Positions 46,072 to 60,800 of a stretch of 64,000 bases of DNA are shown here, piece after piece. The translations under genes and the position numbers were made by a program. Below the pieces are notes generated by a model, which worked only from the letters and a program-made list of their open reading frames with translations, did not search any database and was not told where the DNA came from. The DNA comes from Mauremys mutica (Eukaryota; Chordata; Testudines; Geoemydidae). How positions within the stretch are numbered: the stretch's first letter is position 1; every line of letters begins with the position of its first letter. The stretch is from NCBI RefSeq assembly GCF_020497125.1, contig NC_059079.1, forward strand, positions 15,581,553 through 15,645,552, given 5' to 3'.

Positions 46072-47734
46072 TACCTCCATCCAAAGTGGGGCTAATAATG
46101 CATAACCATTTTCGTAAAGTGCTTAAAAGTCCTAGATAAGAGCTAAGCTTTGTTAATTATAGTATGAGCTAGTGGTTATAGCATCAGTCTAGGACTCAAG
46201 CCTCCTTAATTCTATTCCTAACTATTACTGAACCCACTGTGTAACTTAAAGACAAACAGAGTTTCAAAGAGACACCATATAAACAGTGCTAATTGCCTTA
46301 GCCGTCGGGGCATCCTTTCTTTGATTTACAAACTAAAATTCATAAAATTCTAAAAAGGATCTCTAAATAAATGTTCATGTCCTGACCCCAAAATAATTCA
46401 GGGGGTCACTCAAAGCTTGACAAGACATCTTATGTTGTGCCCCAAAAATCAGTAACCTCTAGCTCTTGTGATCCACCGGAGAAATGTTAGGCTTTCTACT
46501 GAGAACACCCCACTGCCATTTTCTGAGTGTTCAGATGTTGGAACTGCCAGCAGGAGTGGTACAGCAGATCATAACAATTTTAATAGGCTCTCTCAGATAT
46601 GGGACTTCACACATCATATATCACCACCTTGAACTGCACTTGGAAACAACACATAGCTAGTGCAGACTAAGGAGCACTGGTGTTATATGCTCATTAGTAT
46701 CCACCCTCATTCAAGAAATGAGTCACCAAATTCTAAACCAACTGAAGCTTCTATGTGCAGCACCACAAAGTGAGCATTATAGTAATGTAGTCTTGAGGTT
46801 ACAAAAGCATGAATTACTGGACTGAAGTCCTAAACAGAAGGAAATGGTAGACACGCTCCACGCTGCATCATTTTGTGACAGCCTAAATCCAGACTTAAAT
46901 TCATGCCTGCAATTTTGCACCATGCAACTTTTGGCATGTTCAAAGCCATTTTCGCACATGTACATTGGGTAAGTATATGAGCAATTCAGAGACCACATTC
47001 GAAACTGTAGTCCATTGGGAAGTGCAAAGAAATTTTTTTCTAAACAATTAAATCTCAGAGCTGTGGAGTTTGAACAAAGCCTGTTTTCTGTGTTCATGTA
47101 TTTTACTAACAAAAGCCTGTTTTCTAGTTCATGCCAAGATCTATCATACAAACATGCAAGCTTACAAGGAAGTTGTATTTAATTTAATGTGTGTTTTGAG
47201 TCTTCAGTTAAAAAAAAAGGCCTTCAAAGTTGGCAATGTCCCTTCATTTCAGCAGTACATGCTTCCATTAAGAAGTTGCTACTAAAGGAAATTATTTTTC
47301 CATTTGACAGAGGAAAAGTTAGGTCTGTGCAAAATGCATGAGTGAAATTCATCCCCAGACAGAAGGACGAACAAGCCTATGCACTGATTAAATCCCATTT
47401 AAGCCCTATTTTCATCACTTAAGTGATGCATAGGCTTTTTTCCTGGCTTCCACCCATAATGTACTTACTACCATGAGTACATCCATTGAAAACAATGAGA
47501 TTACTCACTGTAGTAAGCACTATTCTCAACAGTAAATCAATGAGATTCTGGCCCTGTTCAAGTCAATGGGAATTTTTCCATTAACTTTAATGGAGCCAGG
47601 ATTTCATCCAATATATTCAAGATTAGGCTTTTAGATTCCAATCTCACAAAGATTTATGCAAGTGCTTAATTTTAAGCATGTGGGTAATCCCACTGAAGTC
47701 AAGTGAATTTCAAACTTCAAAGCAATTATTATAA
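46072..47734. other. No gene recognised
   Basis: AT-rich intergenic sequence. The minus-strand frame at 46,777-47,151 (124 codons) contains many cysteines but no domain I recognise and no repeat support. It may be chance. Confidence 0.45.
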
Positions 47735-49418
47735 ATTAAACAAACAGTAATAAGTCACCAGGACCAGATGGTATGCACCTAAGAGTTCTGAAGGAACTCA
47801 AATACGAAATTTCAGATCTACTAACTGTGGTATGTAACCTATCACTTAAATCAGCTTCCATACCAGATGACTGGAGGATAGTTAATGTGATGTCAATTTT
47901 TTTTTAAAAAGGCTCCAGAGATGATCCTGGCAACTACAGGCCAGTAAGCCTAACTTCAGTACCAGGTAAGTTGGTTGAAACTATAATAAAGAACAGAATT
48001 ATCAGACACATCGATGAACACAATTTGTTGGTGAAAAGTCAACACTGCTTTTGTAAAGGGAACTCATGCCTCAGGAATCTTTTATAATTCTTTGAGGGGG
48101 GTGAACGAACATGTGGACAAAGGTGATCCAGTGGATGTAGAGTACATGAGTTTTCAGAAGACCTTTGACAAGATCCCTGACCAAAGACTCTTAGGCAAAA
48201 TAAGCAGTCATGGAATAAGAGGGAAGGTCCTCTCATGGATCAGAAACTGGTTAAAGGACAGGAAACAAAGAATAGAAAAAATGGTCAGTTTTCAGAACAG
48301 AGAGAGGCAAATAGCAGTGTTCCCCAGGGATCTGTACTGGGACCAGTCCTATTCAACATATTCATAAATGATCTGGAAAAGGGGGTAAACAGTGAGGTGG
48401 CAAAGTTTGCAGATGATACAAAATTACTCAAGATAGCTAAGTCCAAAGCAGACTACAAAGAGATACAAAGGGATCTCATTAAATAGGGTGAGTGGGCAAC
48501 AAAATGACAGATGAAATTCAAAGTTGCTAAATGCAAAGTAATGCATATTGAAAAACATAATCCTTACTATACATACAAAATGATGGGGTCAAATTTAGCT
48601 GTTACCACTCAAGAAAGATCTTGGCGTCATTGTGGATAGTTCTCTGAAAACATCTGCTCAATGTGCAGCAGCAGTCAAAAAAGCCAAGAAAATGTTAGGA
48701 ACCATTAGGAAAGAGATAGATAAGACAGAAAATATAATGCCATTATATAAATCCATGGTACACCCACATCTTGAACACTGTGTGCAGTTCTGGTCACTGC
48801 ATCTCAAAAAAGATACATTAGAATTGGAAAAGGTACAGAGAAGGACAACAAAAATGATTAAAGGTATGGAACAGCTTCCATATGAGGAGAGATTAAAAAA
48901 GACAGACCATTCATCTTGGAAAAGAGACGACTAAAGGGGGATATGATAGATGTCTATAAAAGCAAATAAGGAAGTGTTATTTACTCCTTCACATAGCACA
49001 AGAACCAGAGGTCACCCAATGAAATTAATAGGCAGCCGGTTTAAAACAAACAAAAGGAAGTATTTCTTCACACAACACACAGTCAACCTGTGGAACTCTT
49101 TGCCAGAGGATGTTGTGAAGGCCAAGACTATAACAGGGCTCAAAAAAATAATTAGATCAGTGCATGGAGGATAGGTCCACCAATGGCTATTAGCCAAGAT
49201 GGTCAGGGATGCAACCCCATGCTCTGGGTGCCCCTAAGCCACTGACTGCCAGATGCTGGGACTGGACAATAGGGGCTGGATTACTTGATGATTGCCCTGT
49301 TCTGTTCATTCCCTTTGAGGCATCTGGCATTGGCCACTGTCAGAGGACAGGATACTGGGATAGATGGAACCAATGGTCTGACCCAGTATGGCCATTCTTA
49401 GGTTCTTAAATTAACTTA
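47735..49418 (+). mobile_element. CR1 LINE fragment, same family as 19,520 copy
   Basis: Reverse transcriptase fragments in shifting frames include SPGPDGMHLRVLKE, FQKTFDKIPDQRLL, GSVLGPVLFNIFINDL and [11 protein letters not shown] (about 48,400-48,440), then the C-terminal [25 protein letters not shown] region near 49,050 and the CR1 tail ending GGCCATTCTTAGGTTC. Several stops and indels. Inactive. Confidence 0.92.
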
Positions 49419-49448
49419 TGTTTTTAAAAACACACTAAAAATACCTTA

Positions 49449-49686
49449 AGGTATGTCTACAATGCACACTTCTTTCAGCAGCACATAGTGTACATATGCA
49501 CATAACACCCCCTCCCCCAGCACAGATAGCCACAGTGAAAGGCTCTGGCAGAAAGGAGCTGCCGAAACATTTCCCCTCTGCCAAAGTGTTTCATTGACAG
49601 GTGTAGCTACACAGTGTAGTATGGCTGCAACTCAGCTACCCATACACTACACACCGCCAACACTGGTGTGTAGGGTAGATGTAGCT
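49449..49686. mobile_element. PIF/Harbinger-type MITE, older copy
   Basis: It starts AGGTATGTCTACA after TTA and ends GTAGATGTAGCT before TTA (49,446-49,448 and 49,687-49,689). It is about 238 bp, non-coding, and follows directly on the CR1 tail at 47,735-49,418. Confidence 0.6.
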
Positions 49687-49689
49687 TTA

Positions 49690-51774
49690 GTGTTTTCTCA
49701 ACATTACATATTTACACATTATACACAGATGTAATCTGTAACACGCACATAATATATTAACAGCTTTCAGCATTTATTAAATAGCAAGATAGATGTATGA
49801 TTTCCCCATCCTTCATTTTATTAATTATAATAATATGCAGATATTTGTACAATTTACTTTGCTTTAATGGGAGGGTTTTTTAGTTCAATTTACAGTTTAT
49901 TTACTAAGTTTTTCCTTACATTTTTAAAACCAATAAAGACTAATTTTCATAAATGATATATTACAAACTAGGCCAATTGCTTGTTGTATCAGATTTGGAA
50001 TGTGTTGCTATACCTTTACTCTCCTGAGCATTACAAGGTTCAATGCTGGAAAATAGTTTGCACTTCATTTGTCCATGTACTAATTTTGAATTAAAGAGGT
50101 CCACATAAATCCTTCTGAAAAATGATGCAATTAAGTCTGGACTATTTGTAAAAAGGACATGTGGCTGCAATTATAATGGTTAAACATCTTGGTAACACAT
50201 TGACTTATTAGTGCCATAAGTAGTTTGTGCAACACATGCCGAGTAGTCCTCAAAGGAATAAATCTTAACAGTGAGCAATATTTTAAAATTTTAAAAATCC
50301 TGATAATTTTTAAAACTCATGATAAACTATTAGCATAAAATTTCATTACCCTGCCAGTTCTACACAGGAGGGGAGATTCTCTATATGAGGAAGTCGTATG
50401 AGGCAGGGAGAGGGAGCTCCCTTAGATGTAGCAGTTCTCCTCTTCCTCTGGACCCAATGCTGGGAGCTTTTCAGGTCTATGATCTACTCTGGGGCTGGGG
50501 ACATTCCTTCCTGAAAGTTGGTAGAGTCCCAGGGGCACCTATGACTACTGACTGGGAGTGGATACCAAGGAACCGTATCTATTTGGTTTTTTATTTCACA
50601 TTTGAGCAGTCACTCACCATTTTGCATACATTTACTGTATTTAGGTTGCAGTCTTATCAGGGGAGCACTTAGAAGTCCCTTCAAGACTGTGATCTCATTG
50701 TGTTAGTCAACATACAAGCATAAAGCAAGAGTCAGGCCCTGAGCCAAAAAGCTAAAGGCCTGAATTTCAGCAAAGCACTTAAGCACCTACTGCAGTGGGA
50801 GTTAAACACGTGCTTAAGTGCTGAACTGGGGCCTAAACAGGTAAGAGAAGAAGAAAGGAAAAATTATCAGCCCCAATATCTATTTTCAAATTTGCCCTTT
50901 CTTAATTTATTTCTGATGTCCCAACCTTTGCTCTGTGTGTCTATTAAAGGACTGAACCAAGAAATGTATTTTGCTATTTGTATTTTGCAATTTGAGCCAA
51001 GAGTGATTCATTTTTGAAAAATGGTTATTTTTGTTATCTGCTGTGTGATATTGTAATTTTGCATAGAATTATGCTATGTATACACTACTATAGTGTGACG
51101 TTCCTACAGCTATGGCTGATCTTCTTTATCTCTTGCCTCAATGAGCCCCCCTGCTAATCTAGTGTGACCGCCATCATCTTGGTCAACATCAGGGACTGAA
51201 CTAGGGACATCCAGAACTAAAAGCACAAACTTGTATTGCTTGGGCTAAAGGACAGCTCCTGCAGCCAGGAGCTGTAAAAGGCTCTCGTCTTCTGTAGGCT
51301 CACATCTTCTAAACGGATCACATCTTTTGAGACAGTAGGCCTTCTATATAATCCCTCTCACATTGGAATATTGGCAAGGTGGCCATGTGAGAAGGAGATC
51401 TGAAGATGTTATAAATGGCAAGAGTTTTCTAGGCCTCAGACCTTGGTAGGCGAACTCTTTACTACATGAGAATGACATATGCACCAGGAATCTTGTAATA
51501 TTTCCAGTGCCTACTACTGTTTTTTTTAAATTGCAGTCTGAATGAGATACAAGGAGAATGACTTAACATTAATCATTAAACATTAACTACCTATCATCTC
51601 TCGTTCACTACTGAGTGATCAACTCCCATCTCCAATCGGGTCCATGATACCAGCTTCCATCACCCCCCTTGTTAAATTTTCAAACAAGCACCCGCATGAT
51701 TTCTCCCATACAGCTCCACACACTTGGGAGGAGCTCTCCATAAACATTCCACAAAAATACCTTATCCTCCTCCT
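49690..51774. other. No gene recognised
   Basis: AT-rich. A minus-strand stretch at 49,961-50,170 stays open but has no family resemblance. Short tandem features only. Confidence 0.45.
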
Positions 51775-51940
51775 CAGGACCGACTCTAGGCACCAGCATT
51801 CCAAGCATGTGCTTGGGGCGGCACCTTTCAAGGGGCAGCACTTTGCTTTGGCCGCGGCACTCCAGCTTTGTTTTTTGGGGGGGGTTTTGGGGGGGGGGGG
51901 GTTTGCGCTTGGGGTGGCAAAAAGCCTGGAGCCGGCTCTG
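51775..51940. mobile_element. hAT-type MITE related to 28,537 copy
   Basis: Termini CAGGACCGACTCTAG and CTGGAGCCGGCTCTG match the 28,537-28,789 family, with 7 of 8 bases equal in the flanking duplication (CTCCTCCT / TTCCTCCT). The middle holds long G runs at about 51,878-51,901, which could form G-quadruplex DNA or reflect an unstable tract. Confidence 0.72.
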
Positions 51941-52107
51941 TTCCTCCTTCAAACTCTCCTTTGCTGTAATTCCTACAAAAAAAAAACTTGACAACAGTTA
52001 TGCTGCTGGTGTGCTGAGACAGCTGCCTATTGTGCTGAGCAATATTGTCTCACTGTTTCTTTGTTCTCCCCATCTGTCTGTATTTACCTGTTATTGTCTC
52101 ATACTTA

Positions 52108-52235
52108 GATTGTAAGGTCTTTGGGGCAGGGACTGCCTTTTTTTCTGTGTTTGTACAACGCCTAACCCAGGGGGTTCTGGTCCATAACTAGGGCTCATAG
52201 GTGCTATGGTAATATAAATAGCAAACAATCACCCC
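52108..52235 (+). repeat. Ancient amniote interspersed repeat tail
   Basis: TTGTAAGGTCTTTGGGGCAGGGACTG...GTACAACGCCTAACCC...GTGCTATGGTAATA is a frequent reptile and bird repeat end. Diverged copies lie at 7,549-7,650 (same orientation) and 1,528-1,600 (reverse). Confidence 0.6.
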
Positions 52236-54629
52236 TAACATCTTATATATAGCATTTGCAAATGCTAAGACAAAAGTAACTGCTAATCTCATTTGCCTTT
52301 CAACCCCCAATCCTTCTGGTTCTCTGCTTTATTCTCCAACATTGTAGGAAAAGCTTATTTTCTTCATTACATGCCTTTCACTGAACTAGATCAGAAAATC
52401 CTTCTAATCTCCAAAGGGCTCGTTTCCTTTAGAATTAAGACACTGAGTCAGTTGTTTCTTTAGCTCCAGTGACCTTTCTTTCCCTGCTAGCTAGGGGGCT
52501 TGATTTTTTCCACAGGAGAACATGTAATATAAACATAATCAGTCCTTTCAATTCATGTAGTTCTTAGCTCCAGCAACAGCTTCCTTTACTTTGAGATTTT
52601 CTGATAGAGACTCTTTCTAAAGTAACAGTAGGCCCATAGCATAGTGTGTGTGGGGGGGGGGGAGGAATTTAAAGATAAAAATGCACCTGGACCTTGTCAT
52701 TGAAAATTAATATAAGCCAAGGTATGTGATACCCTGCTGCTAATTAACAGAGTACTGTTAGATTCCCCTTTCCTCTTGCACTAATTAGTTTAGGGGGGAA
52801 ATTCTCACACACACACACACACACACAAATAGACAAAATATCCACAGGACTCCATTGTTAAAAACACTGGGTGGGGGGAGGGGGCTGGGTAAATCTGTGT
52901 GTGTAATTTTAAACACCTGATTGCCTGAAGCATGCAGGTGTGGGAGAAATGTTGACTAAGTGGTGCAAGTCTTTAAAACTGCCATCAGTTTGCATGAAAA
53001 TTCAGATTTCTCATTAGTAGTATGAATAATTTATCTGCAGCCCCATAAACCAGGAGAATGATACTTTTGTTGTCTACTGAACTAGCAATGGGGTCACTTG
53101 CCACCAAAAAGAGAAATAATTCTAAACAATAAAATCTGCCGTCTTAAAGCATGATCATTCCTTGCCAGAACTTTCAGACATATTGTAAAGACACCAGTTA
53201 TTCTAGGACAGGACATTCCTTTCCATAACACACAGAAAGCTGCACAAAGCTTTTAATAAGTTTTTAAAAGCTGCTCTTGCTTTAATTTACCCCTATTTGC
53301 TTCAAATAACAGTTGCAGTACGTACTGATTTTTTTTTAAATATATAGTATTAGTATTTAAACATTTTCTAAAATGGATTTCAAGTTAGCTTGAGGAAGTT
53401 TGAAAGTCCTGTAAGGAATAAATATTGCTTCTAATCTTTCAAAGCACAAACTGTAGCATTAGTGTTATCTGCTCTTGCCAAATGCAAAAAGCATAGTGGT
53501 CTTTAGGCACCCAGCAGTGTTTCTTGGAAGGGCAATGAAAGAGTGAATGGCAAAAGCCTGCCAAAAGGAAAATCAAAGCCATACCTGCAAGCTGCAATAC
53601 AGCTCTAGGAATCCCTTCAGACTTTTCTTTTCATGTGTTTGAAACTGAAACTTTTCAAAATGCTGGTATGGTTCCTTAAAGTCACTTTACTCCTTAAACC
53701 CAAACAACTTGGGGGAGGGGGGGAGAGAAAGAAAGAAAGAAATAGGCATTAAATGTAATTGTCCCAAAGCAATCTCTTCAGAGGAAAAGAGCCTTAAAAT
53801 GCAGGAAATCTGTCTAACCCTCTAACTATTCCCACTCAAGCTGCCCCATAGTCACATATGTTACTGATTCAGTTAGATAGCAATTCAAGCTCCCAAAACA
53901 GATTCCAAGTGAGAAAATAGGAAAAGCCATTGGTTGCTATTAGATATGCATTCTGAAGAAAAAAGAAGTATGGGCAGTGAGGAATTTGTGGCCTGGATTA
54001 GAGGTTCCATGGTAATTAAAGAGTAATGACAAATAGGATATCCATTGACCTATTGGATGCAAAGCCAAGGAGGTTAAAAACTCAGGCTGCACTGCAAATT
54101 TGTAGGGAAATGTGTCAAATCTTTCTACTGAGATTTACCAACAGAATTTAAAAAAAATCAAAGTAATATGGTTTGAGGAAATACGATAGGTTTCTATTGA
54201 AATTACACTAAAAACTAGACAATTTAACAGCAAATGCTAAGCCTGGTAGAACAGTTTAAAAAAATCTTCTAGAGAATTCTATAGCAGGGATATCATTTTC
54301 TGAGACATTTCAGTGTGGTCTCAAAAACAAACCAAAGAAAACTAGGGGGTGAGCTGTTTTCGGTGAAACTGTGTAACACTTTTCCCTGAGGAGTGCTCTG
54401 TAGCCCAATCATTCTCGTTTTACAATCGAGCCCCACTTTTAGCAAAGCAAAAGAGAATAGGCCCAACCTTCACATGTTCCCAAGACAATGTATATCAAAT
54501 CTTACTGAAATGATAAAATATATGCATTTATAAGTCTCGCCATGACACGTTTCAATGAGACAGACAAGTATGTTTGTGTGCATAATTAGCATGAATTATA
54601 GCTATTATAATAACCCCTGATGACACAAA
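52236..54629. other. No gene recognised
   Basis: AT-rich with G-runs at 52,648-52,662, the CA repeat at 52,808 and a GAAA run at 53,723-53,740. No open frame of note. Confidence 0.5.
52808..52828 (+). repeat. (CA)n microsatellite
   Basis: About ten uninterrupted CA units. Simple repeat. Confidence 0.95.
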
Positions 54630-54815
54630 GGCCCCACCACATAGTGAGAGACAGTCCATGCCCTAAAAAGCTCATAATGCAGATAGACAGGTGGGGAAAG
54701 AGAGTGGTAGAAGGACTGATTCGAGGTCACGCAGGAGGAAGGAAGAAGAAGAATGGGATAGAGCAGAGTCCCAGTCCAGTACCCTATCCACTAGAGCACA
54801 CTGATGTGGTAAAAA
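54630..54815 (+). repeat. Ancient repeat plus MIR-like segment
   Basis: GAGAGACAGTCCATGCCCTAAAAAGC followed by GAGGTCACGCAGGAGG...GAGTCCCAGTCCAGTACCCTATCCACTAGA is a common amniote MIR-type arrangement. The first motif also occurs near 1,570 and 60,480. Confidence 0.6.
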
Positions 54816-57800
54816 CTGACTGACACTGGAACCTACAAGATGCTGACGGGGAAGGAGGGGCTGAAGGGGTTTCCTTCAGAGCCCCTATCCTTCTGTCTCT
54901 TCCCAAACTTGGTTTCTCTCTCTCACACACCCACCCAGCCACTTCCTTCACTTCCCTCATCATCTCCACACTTTGGAGAGCACTGAAAGTGGAGTATGGG
55001 AGAGTCTCTCTGCCTACAGTGCCAGCATCATAGCGGCTTCTGGCAGCCGTGCAGGGAGTGACTGTAGGAGAAACCCTGACGGGCCCTGCAGCCCTGCTGG
55101 ATACATGAGAGACAGACACATGCTGGAGTTGGAACAAGCACACAGGGAATTTCATAGAAAATCCCAGCAGCCAATTGCATTCTCTTATCATCAAGATTGT
55201 AAATAAAAAAAAGACAGACACGCTCTCAGGCCCTACTCAGACACTGTCCAGTCCCCATCATTGGAGCCAGGTCCTTTAGTCTAAGAAAACCAGCTCTAGC
55301 TCCCTAAGAGGATCTTTAAATAATGGGCCAAGTGATGACCTCACACCAGTTTTACATGAGTATAACTGCATTGGCTTTAAAGGAGTTATTCCTGATGGAC
55401 ACCTGTGAGAGAAACTGGCCCTACAATGATCAGCTTCAAAACAAATCTAACTGGTTTTTGACAGCAGTGGTGTTTTATACACTGTCCTTTTAAAAGAGGA
55501 ATTGATAGGGAAACCCTTCCTGACAGGGACTAACTTCCAATGCAGAGTTCACTTTACCCATGTGAAGCTCAGCGATCAAAGACAAAGATCCTCTCATGGC
55601 ACGGTCTTTGGGATCAACTGTGCCAGTATATTAAAAGTTCTGCTCTGGCTAATGTAATTGGCTCTGAGATCCTGATCTGTGTGAAATGAGAAGTTTTATT
55701 TTTGTTCCGTTTCATATTTCCAATCACCAGCTGAGGAAACAAAGCTTTACAACATTATAGGTATTAATTTGGGGGGGGAGGCATATACACAAGCTCTAGG
55801 TGCCCTGGCAATTAGCTAAATTTACAGTTCAGTTGGAATGAGCGCAGCACAACAATCCTCCAGCACAATAAAGCAATTTAACTTGACCAGCCAGTATATA
55901 AAGCAACGTTATACCACATTCCACCCAACTCAAAATCCCATGCCATCAGCCTTCCTCTAAAACTGTAAGTTACTTTTTTTTTTTTTAATAACACGCCCAG
56001 CAAATCAGTAGATTTGGACTGTTTTATACCAAGGAGGCAGAGGGACAAATGCCAGAGCCAAGGCATATTTGCAGAATGTTCTGTTGACTGTCCTGCAATG
56101 AGAATGTTTTTACCGAGTGACTCCATGAGTACAACGGCAGCAGTATGGTACAAGAGCATTCTATGGTACTTTGCTACAGGTTTAAAAACAGATGATGCAC
56201 TCACCAAAAACAACTTATAAGGTATTCAAACTTTAGTGCCTAATTCACTGCACCTCTCAATTATTTTAATTGTACCTCAATATTTCTGATGGGAAAACAC
56301 CTGAAATAAACTGCTTGTGAATAGTTCACTGATTTAGAAACTAGTTTATTATTCACTCATCATGAATATTCATGTCGCTGTTTGGTTTGCAAAAATGTTT
56401 ACACAAGTCAGACTTCAGACCTGTTGCCAAGGTACTTTTTAAATCGAGAAAAGAAATTTTGTTTTATGGCAAAAAAGAAATTTGTTTTGAGCAGAAGAGG
56501 AACTAATATAATCAGATTCCAACTGGTCACCCAGCCGCAGAACAAAAACCAATGCCATGTGACTGAGGACACCAATAATTATACTTCAGTTACAAATAAT
56601 CCATAGCTCAAATATCTACATATAGTTATAATTTGGAATAATGAATACATTAAAATTATGAACAGGAAAAAGGGGATAAATAATCATTCAGCCAGCTCAA
56701 ATCATAGAGATGGACTGAACCCTTCTGAGAAGAGGACTTCATTTTATCCACTGTGTGTCTTTCAGAATACATCACCACAGAGACAGCTTGTTTATATATA
56801 TATATATATCTCTGTGGATACCATATGTTGGACCCGAGAGTCAAAATGTTGTGACATATAAACAGAAAGATTGAGTACAGCTGATGCCCTCACTGCTTGA
56901 GACAGTTCCTCTGATGGGTAAAGAGGTTAACTTTTCCTGAGGAAATGGGGAACTGGATCACAGATGGGGAACTGTCTGGTTTCAAGCTAAACTATTGGGA
57001 GAGCTAGTGGGGCAACAAAGCTAAATACTCTGCCACAATTTACTCTGCCTTCCTGAAGTTCATTACTTTCTTGAAGGTGTAACAAAAAAAACAAAAACAA
57101 ATGGATGGAGAATAAAGTAAACATCCCTGGCTATTATAAGCCATAGAGACCAGCAAACTTCAAACGGTTCAGAAGATTGCCACCCAACATCAGACTGCAC
57201 GTACTGAAATCTCATGCAAAAGTCCTTCTCATGAGATTCCCAGTGTTTTCTGATGTAGGTCAGACTGGGATATACTGCAAAGACAGGTCTTCCTTCTGTA
57301 GACTCAATGCCTTGGAAACACAAATACTTCACTTAATACAAATGGATAGCTGTATTTACTGCAATGAAACTACTTGTGCACATAAAGATAACTACATGCA
57401 TCAGTGTTTACAGGATCAGCACCAGATTTTGCAGCTCTAACTTCTACTCCCAGACAGGACCCAGAAGTACAAAGAAAGATGAGAATATAAAGATAACAAG
57501 GTAAAATATTACTCTAAAAAAAACCCAAAGAGTTCCGCTTAAATTTGAGACAAGGGTACAGAGGGGATTCTAATGTTAGACAAGTCATTTCACTCATCCT
57601 GAGATGCAATGGAGCGAATCCCTGGCAACTTCTAAAGGATTAATAACTCCCTTTCTCTGAAAAAGCTATACAAGAGAGCTGGATTTCTGGACAAGGAAAC
57701 AGCTGCCAAAATAATTGGTTTAAATCCTGTTAATTAAAGCTCAATGCAAGATTCAAACCAAGGCAGGCAAAGCACACAGCCATATTCTTGTTTACCCATT

Positions 57801-60800
57801 AACATAATAAAGTGGACTTAAAGGCATTTGGGGATGAAGAGAGAAAACGTTCAAAGGGGCACACTGGGATTAATGGTAAGAGATAGACAAGGAACACTGA
57901 GATGGAATATCATGAAAACCTTTCTGACATTGAGATGTATTAGGCTGTAGAAGACTCTCTCAAGGAAAGTGGAAGAAATCCTTTGACTTGGCACACAAAA
58001 TTAGACTGAATAAAATACTAGACAATGTATTGTATGGAACCGTCCTGCATTGGCAGAAGATTGAATGCATGATGATTATGGATTATTCATTTTGATAACA
58101 CCTCTATGATAGGTAGACACTTTACCGGCAGGTATGAAAACAATGCCCCTGCCCCCCAAAGCTCAAACTATACAGGGATGGATTGCAGACCATTTAGCCA
58201 AGAGCCTGGCAGGTGGGAAGGGAAACAGGGCCAAAACTGCCCCAAGAGAGCACATTAGGAGTCATGACACCTTCCAGAATTCCAAGTGGAAGGCACAATC
58301 TGCATCATCCCTTGGGATGATGAAGTGTGCTCCCTTTTCCATACCCAGCCAGCTCCATTGGCCACTGTGGAGGGAGGGGTAAACGTAGGGCTGTTTCCAT
58401 ACTCCCTACCCATTTTAAGGAGATTAGCACTGGGAGGAAAGAGCAGTCTTCTGCGCGCAGGGTCTGCAAATGCCTATGGTCCTTGGCCTGTAATGTTGGG
58501 ATGGGACTGGTAAGCAATAAAGAGCAATTACTGAGCCGTAATACACAGCCTGTCTTGTTAATTCCAGAATTTTCATATCAATATTTTCTGTTTTATTTAT
58601 ATATTATTTATAGCTATTTGATGAACTGCCATCAGTTAGATAACACTTCTCTTTGAGGGGTCCTGGAGTGAACAGGAAGAGCTATGTAACAGCTCTTTTC
58701 CTTTTCTGTCTTCTATGATTATTTTTGTTGATGTTGTTTATAGAGCTGGACAAATAATTTGTGAGTATTCATGAATATACAGGCAACATTTTTCAAACAA
58801 AATATTTTGAATTATTTTGCCCGCTTTAAACTAGGTGAATAATTGGGAAACAGAAACCTCTTCGTTTATTGGAAACGTATCATTAAATGTGTTGCAGCCA
58901 TTATCTCACAGATGCTTATTTGAAGAGTTTTAATGGTATGGATGAAAGTGTGTAGTACACAGAAAGAAGTGGGAGAAAGGAAACAGTGGTGACAGATTTC
59001 TTGTTTTTTATAGAGTGACTAACCTGTCATTGGAAAGCTGATTAGTTACTGATGGAATGATCTCTGGCAAGGAAGCAGGTCAACCATACAGATATTAATG
59101 AGACAGAAGACATGCCAGGATTGGATGAGATTCACATACCTACACAGAAGAGTTAGCTGCTGAGCCACAGGTGTTATGTATTCAGTGCCTGGGGCAATGG
59201 TTATACACACAGTTCTACCAGCATCACCAGGAGAAAAGTCTGACAATGCATTTGGTTATTTTTCCTATGTCATATAGATTCAAAACACTATATGAAAGAA
59301 CAGCAGAATGGCAACATTGTCAGTAATTGTTTATTACCATGTGTTGGTCAATCTGAAGGCCAGGTTGAACAAAAATACCCTGAAAGCCCCTAACCCTGCA
59401 ACTGTTTCCACTTCCACTCTCGCTTTTGGAAATCTTGGCCTCTCCCCATGATGTCCTTCCACCAGCCAGCTCAGCAACCAGGCTAACTTCTCATCTGCAG
59501 AAGAGTTGGGACTGAATCACCTGTGCTGGATGAGAACGAGAGATTAGCTTCAAAAATGTTTCAGACCTGTACAGTCACCAACATTTTCTAAGCATATTTA
59601 GTGACTGAAACACATAGTACATATTATCGGTTTAGGGACCCAGTGAGGAAACTAACAATTTGGTCTCAGAATAATATGCCTGTGACCTATGCGTTGAGTC
59701 TGCCTTTCCCATATTAAATCCCTGATAACAGGAATTTGTAAATCATCTGTAAAAGCCCATTCCTATGTGAAACTTGGATTGCAGCTCAGACGTAATGAAC
59801 ACGTTACAAATTTATTTTGAATCAATTTCCCATTTTTAAGTTAAAAATTACTACAGTCGTCACTGAGTCCCTAGGGGATGGCTGCTGATAGCAAGCACTT
59901 CTGAGCAGGAACCAAGAAAGGGGCTCCTCTTCTCCCTCTTGGCCCCACACCAGGCCCCTGTTACCTCCTCTTGGGCTTGTGGAAGGATGACAGGACTGGG
60001 AGACTGGTCTCCATGACACCACTGCTCTTCTTCTCCCTCCCAGCCCAGGGAGGCACTAGCGGCACCTCCCCTCCTAAAACTGTCTTCCTCCTCCTCTCAC
60101 TCATGGACTTGTGAAAGGATTGGAGGACTTAGCCTGCCATTCGTGTGGCCTCATTCTCTCCTAATCCTGCAGGAGAGTCAGGAGGCTTTGCTCCCTTCGT
60201 CTCAAAGCCTCCTGAGTTGTCAGGTGGGGGAGGGGTGTCTCCACTACAATTACTTGACCCCAGTGACAGGGCAGGGATGAGAGGAGTGAGTGACGCTCCT
60301 TCCATGCCCCTGCATGGCTTAGGAGAATTCTTTGTGGCCTAATGGGACACTGCAATATGTTACTGCTCCTTCCCTACCCAGGCTGAGTCTACAATGACCC
60401 TGGGGCATTGTGGTAGAGTCCAAAGGCCTAAATTGGGATTTGGACCCCATGATGTTAGGAACTGTACCAAGAGATGGCAGGACACAGTCCATCCCTAGAT
60501 GAATTTACAATCTAATTTGAAACAGGACAAAAGTGAGCATGACAAACAATAGGAAGGAAGGGGAATGGGCAGTTGAGGGTCATAAAACTAATATCACATG
60601 GCTACATAAGAGATAGTTATTGCAAAGCTCAATGGTTCCAAACGATATAAAAAAATCAGATACATATCACCATGCCTGTCCCTCAACCTAGCCACAACTG
60701 GATGGCTGATTTCTTGGAGCTGTCGCAGTAGAAGTTGGATCTGAGGAGGGATTTGAAGGAGAGAGTGTTGTGGCTTTATGGATTAACAGGAGCATGAAAG

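Noticed and set aside
51619..52115. Overlapping frames of 70-115 codons on both strands
   Set aside because: They are produced by the GC-rich hAT MITE at 51,775-51,940.
54784..55221. 145-codon frame on the minus strand
   Set aside because: No domain, no splice or promoter evidence. It sits beside a MIR-like repeat in a locally GC-richer patch.
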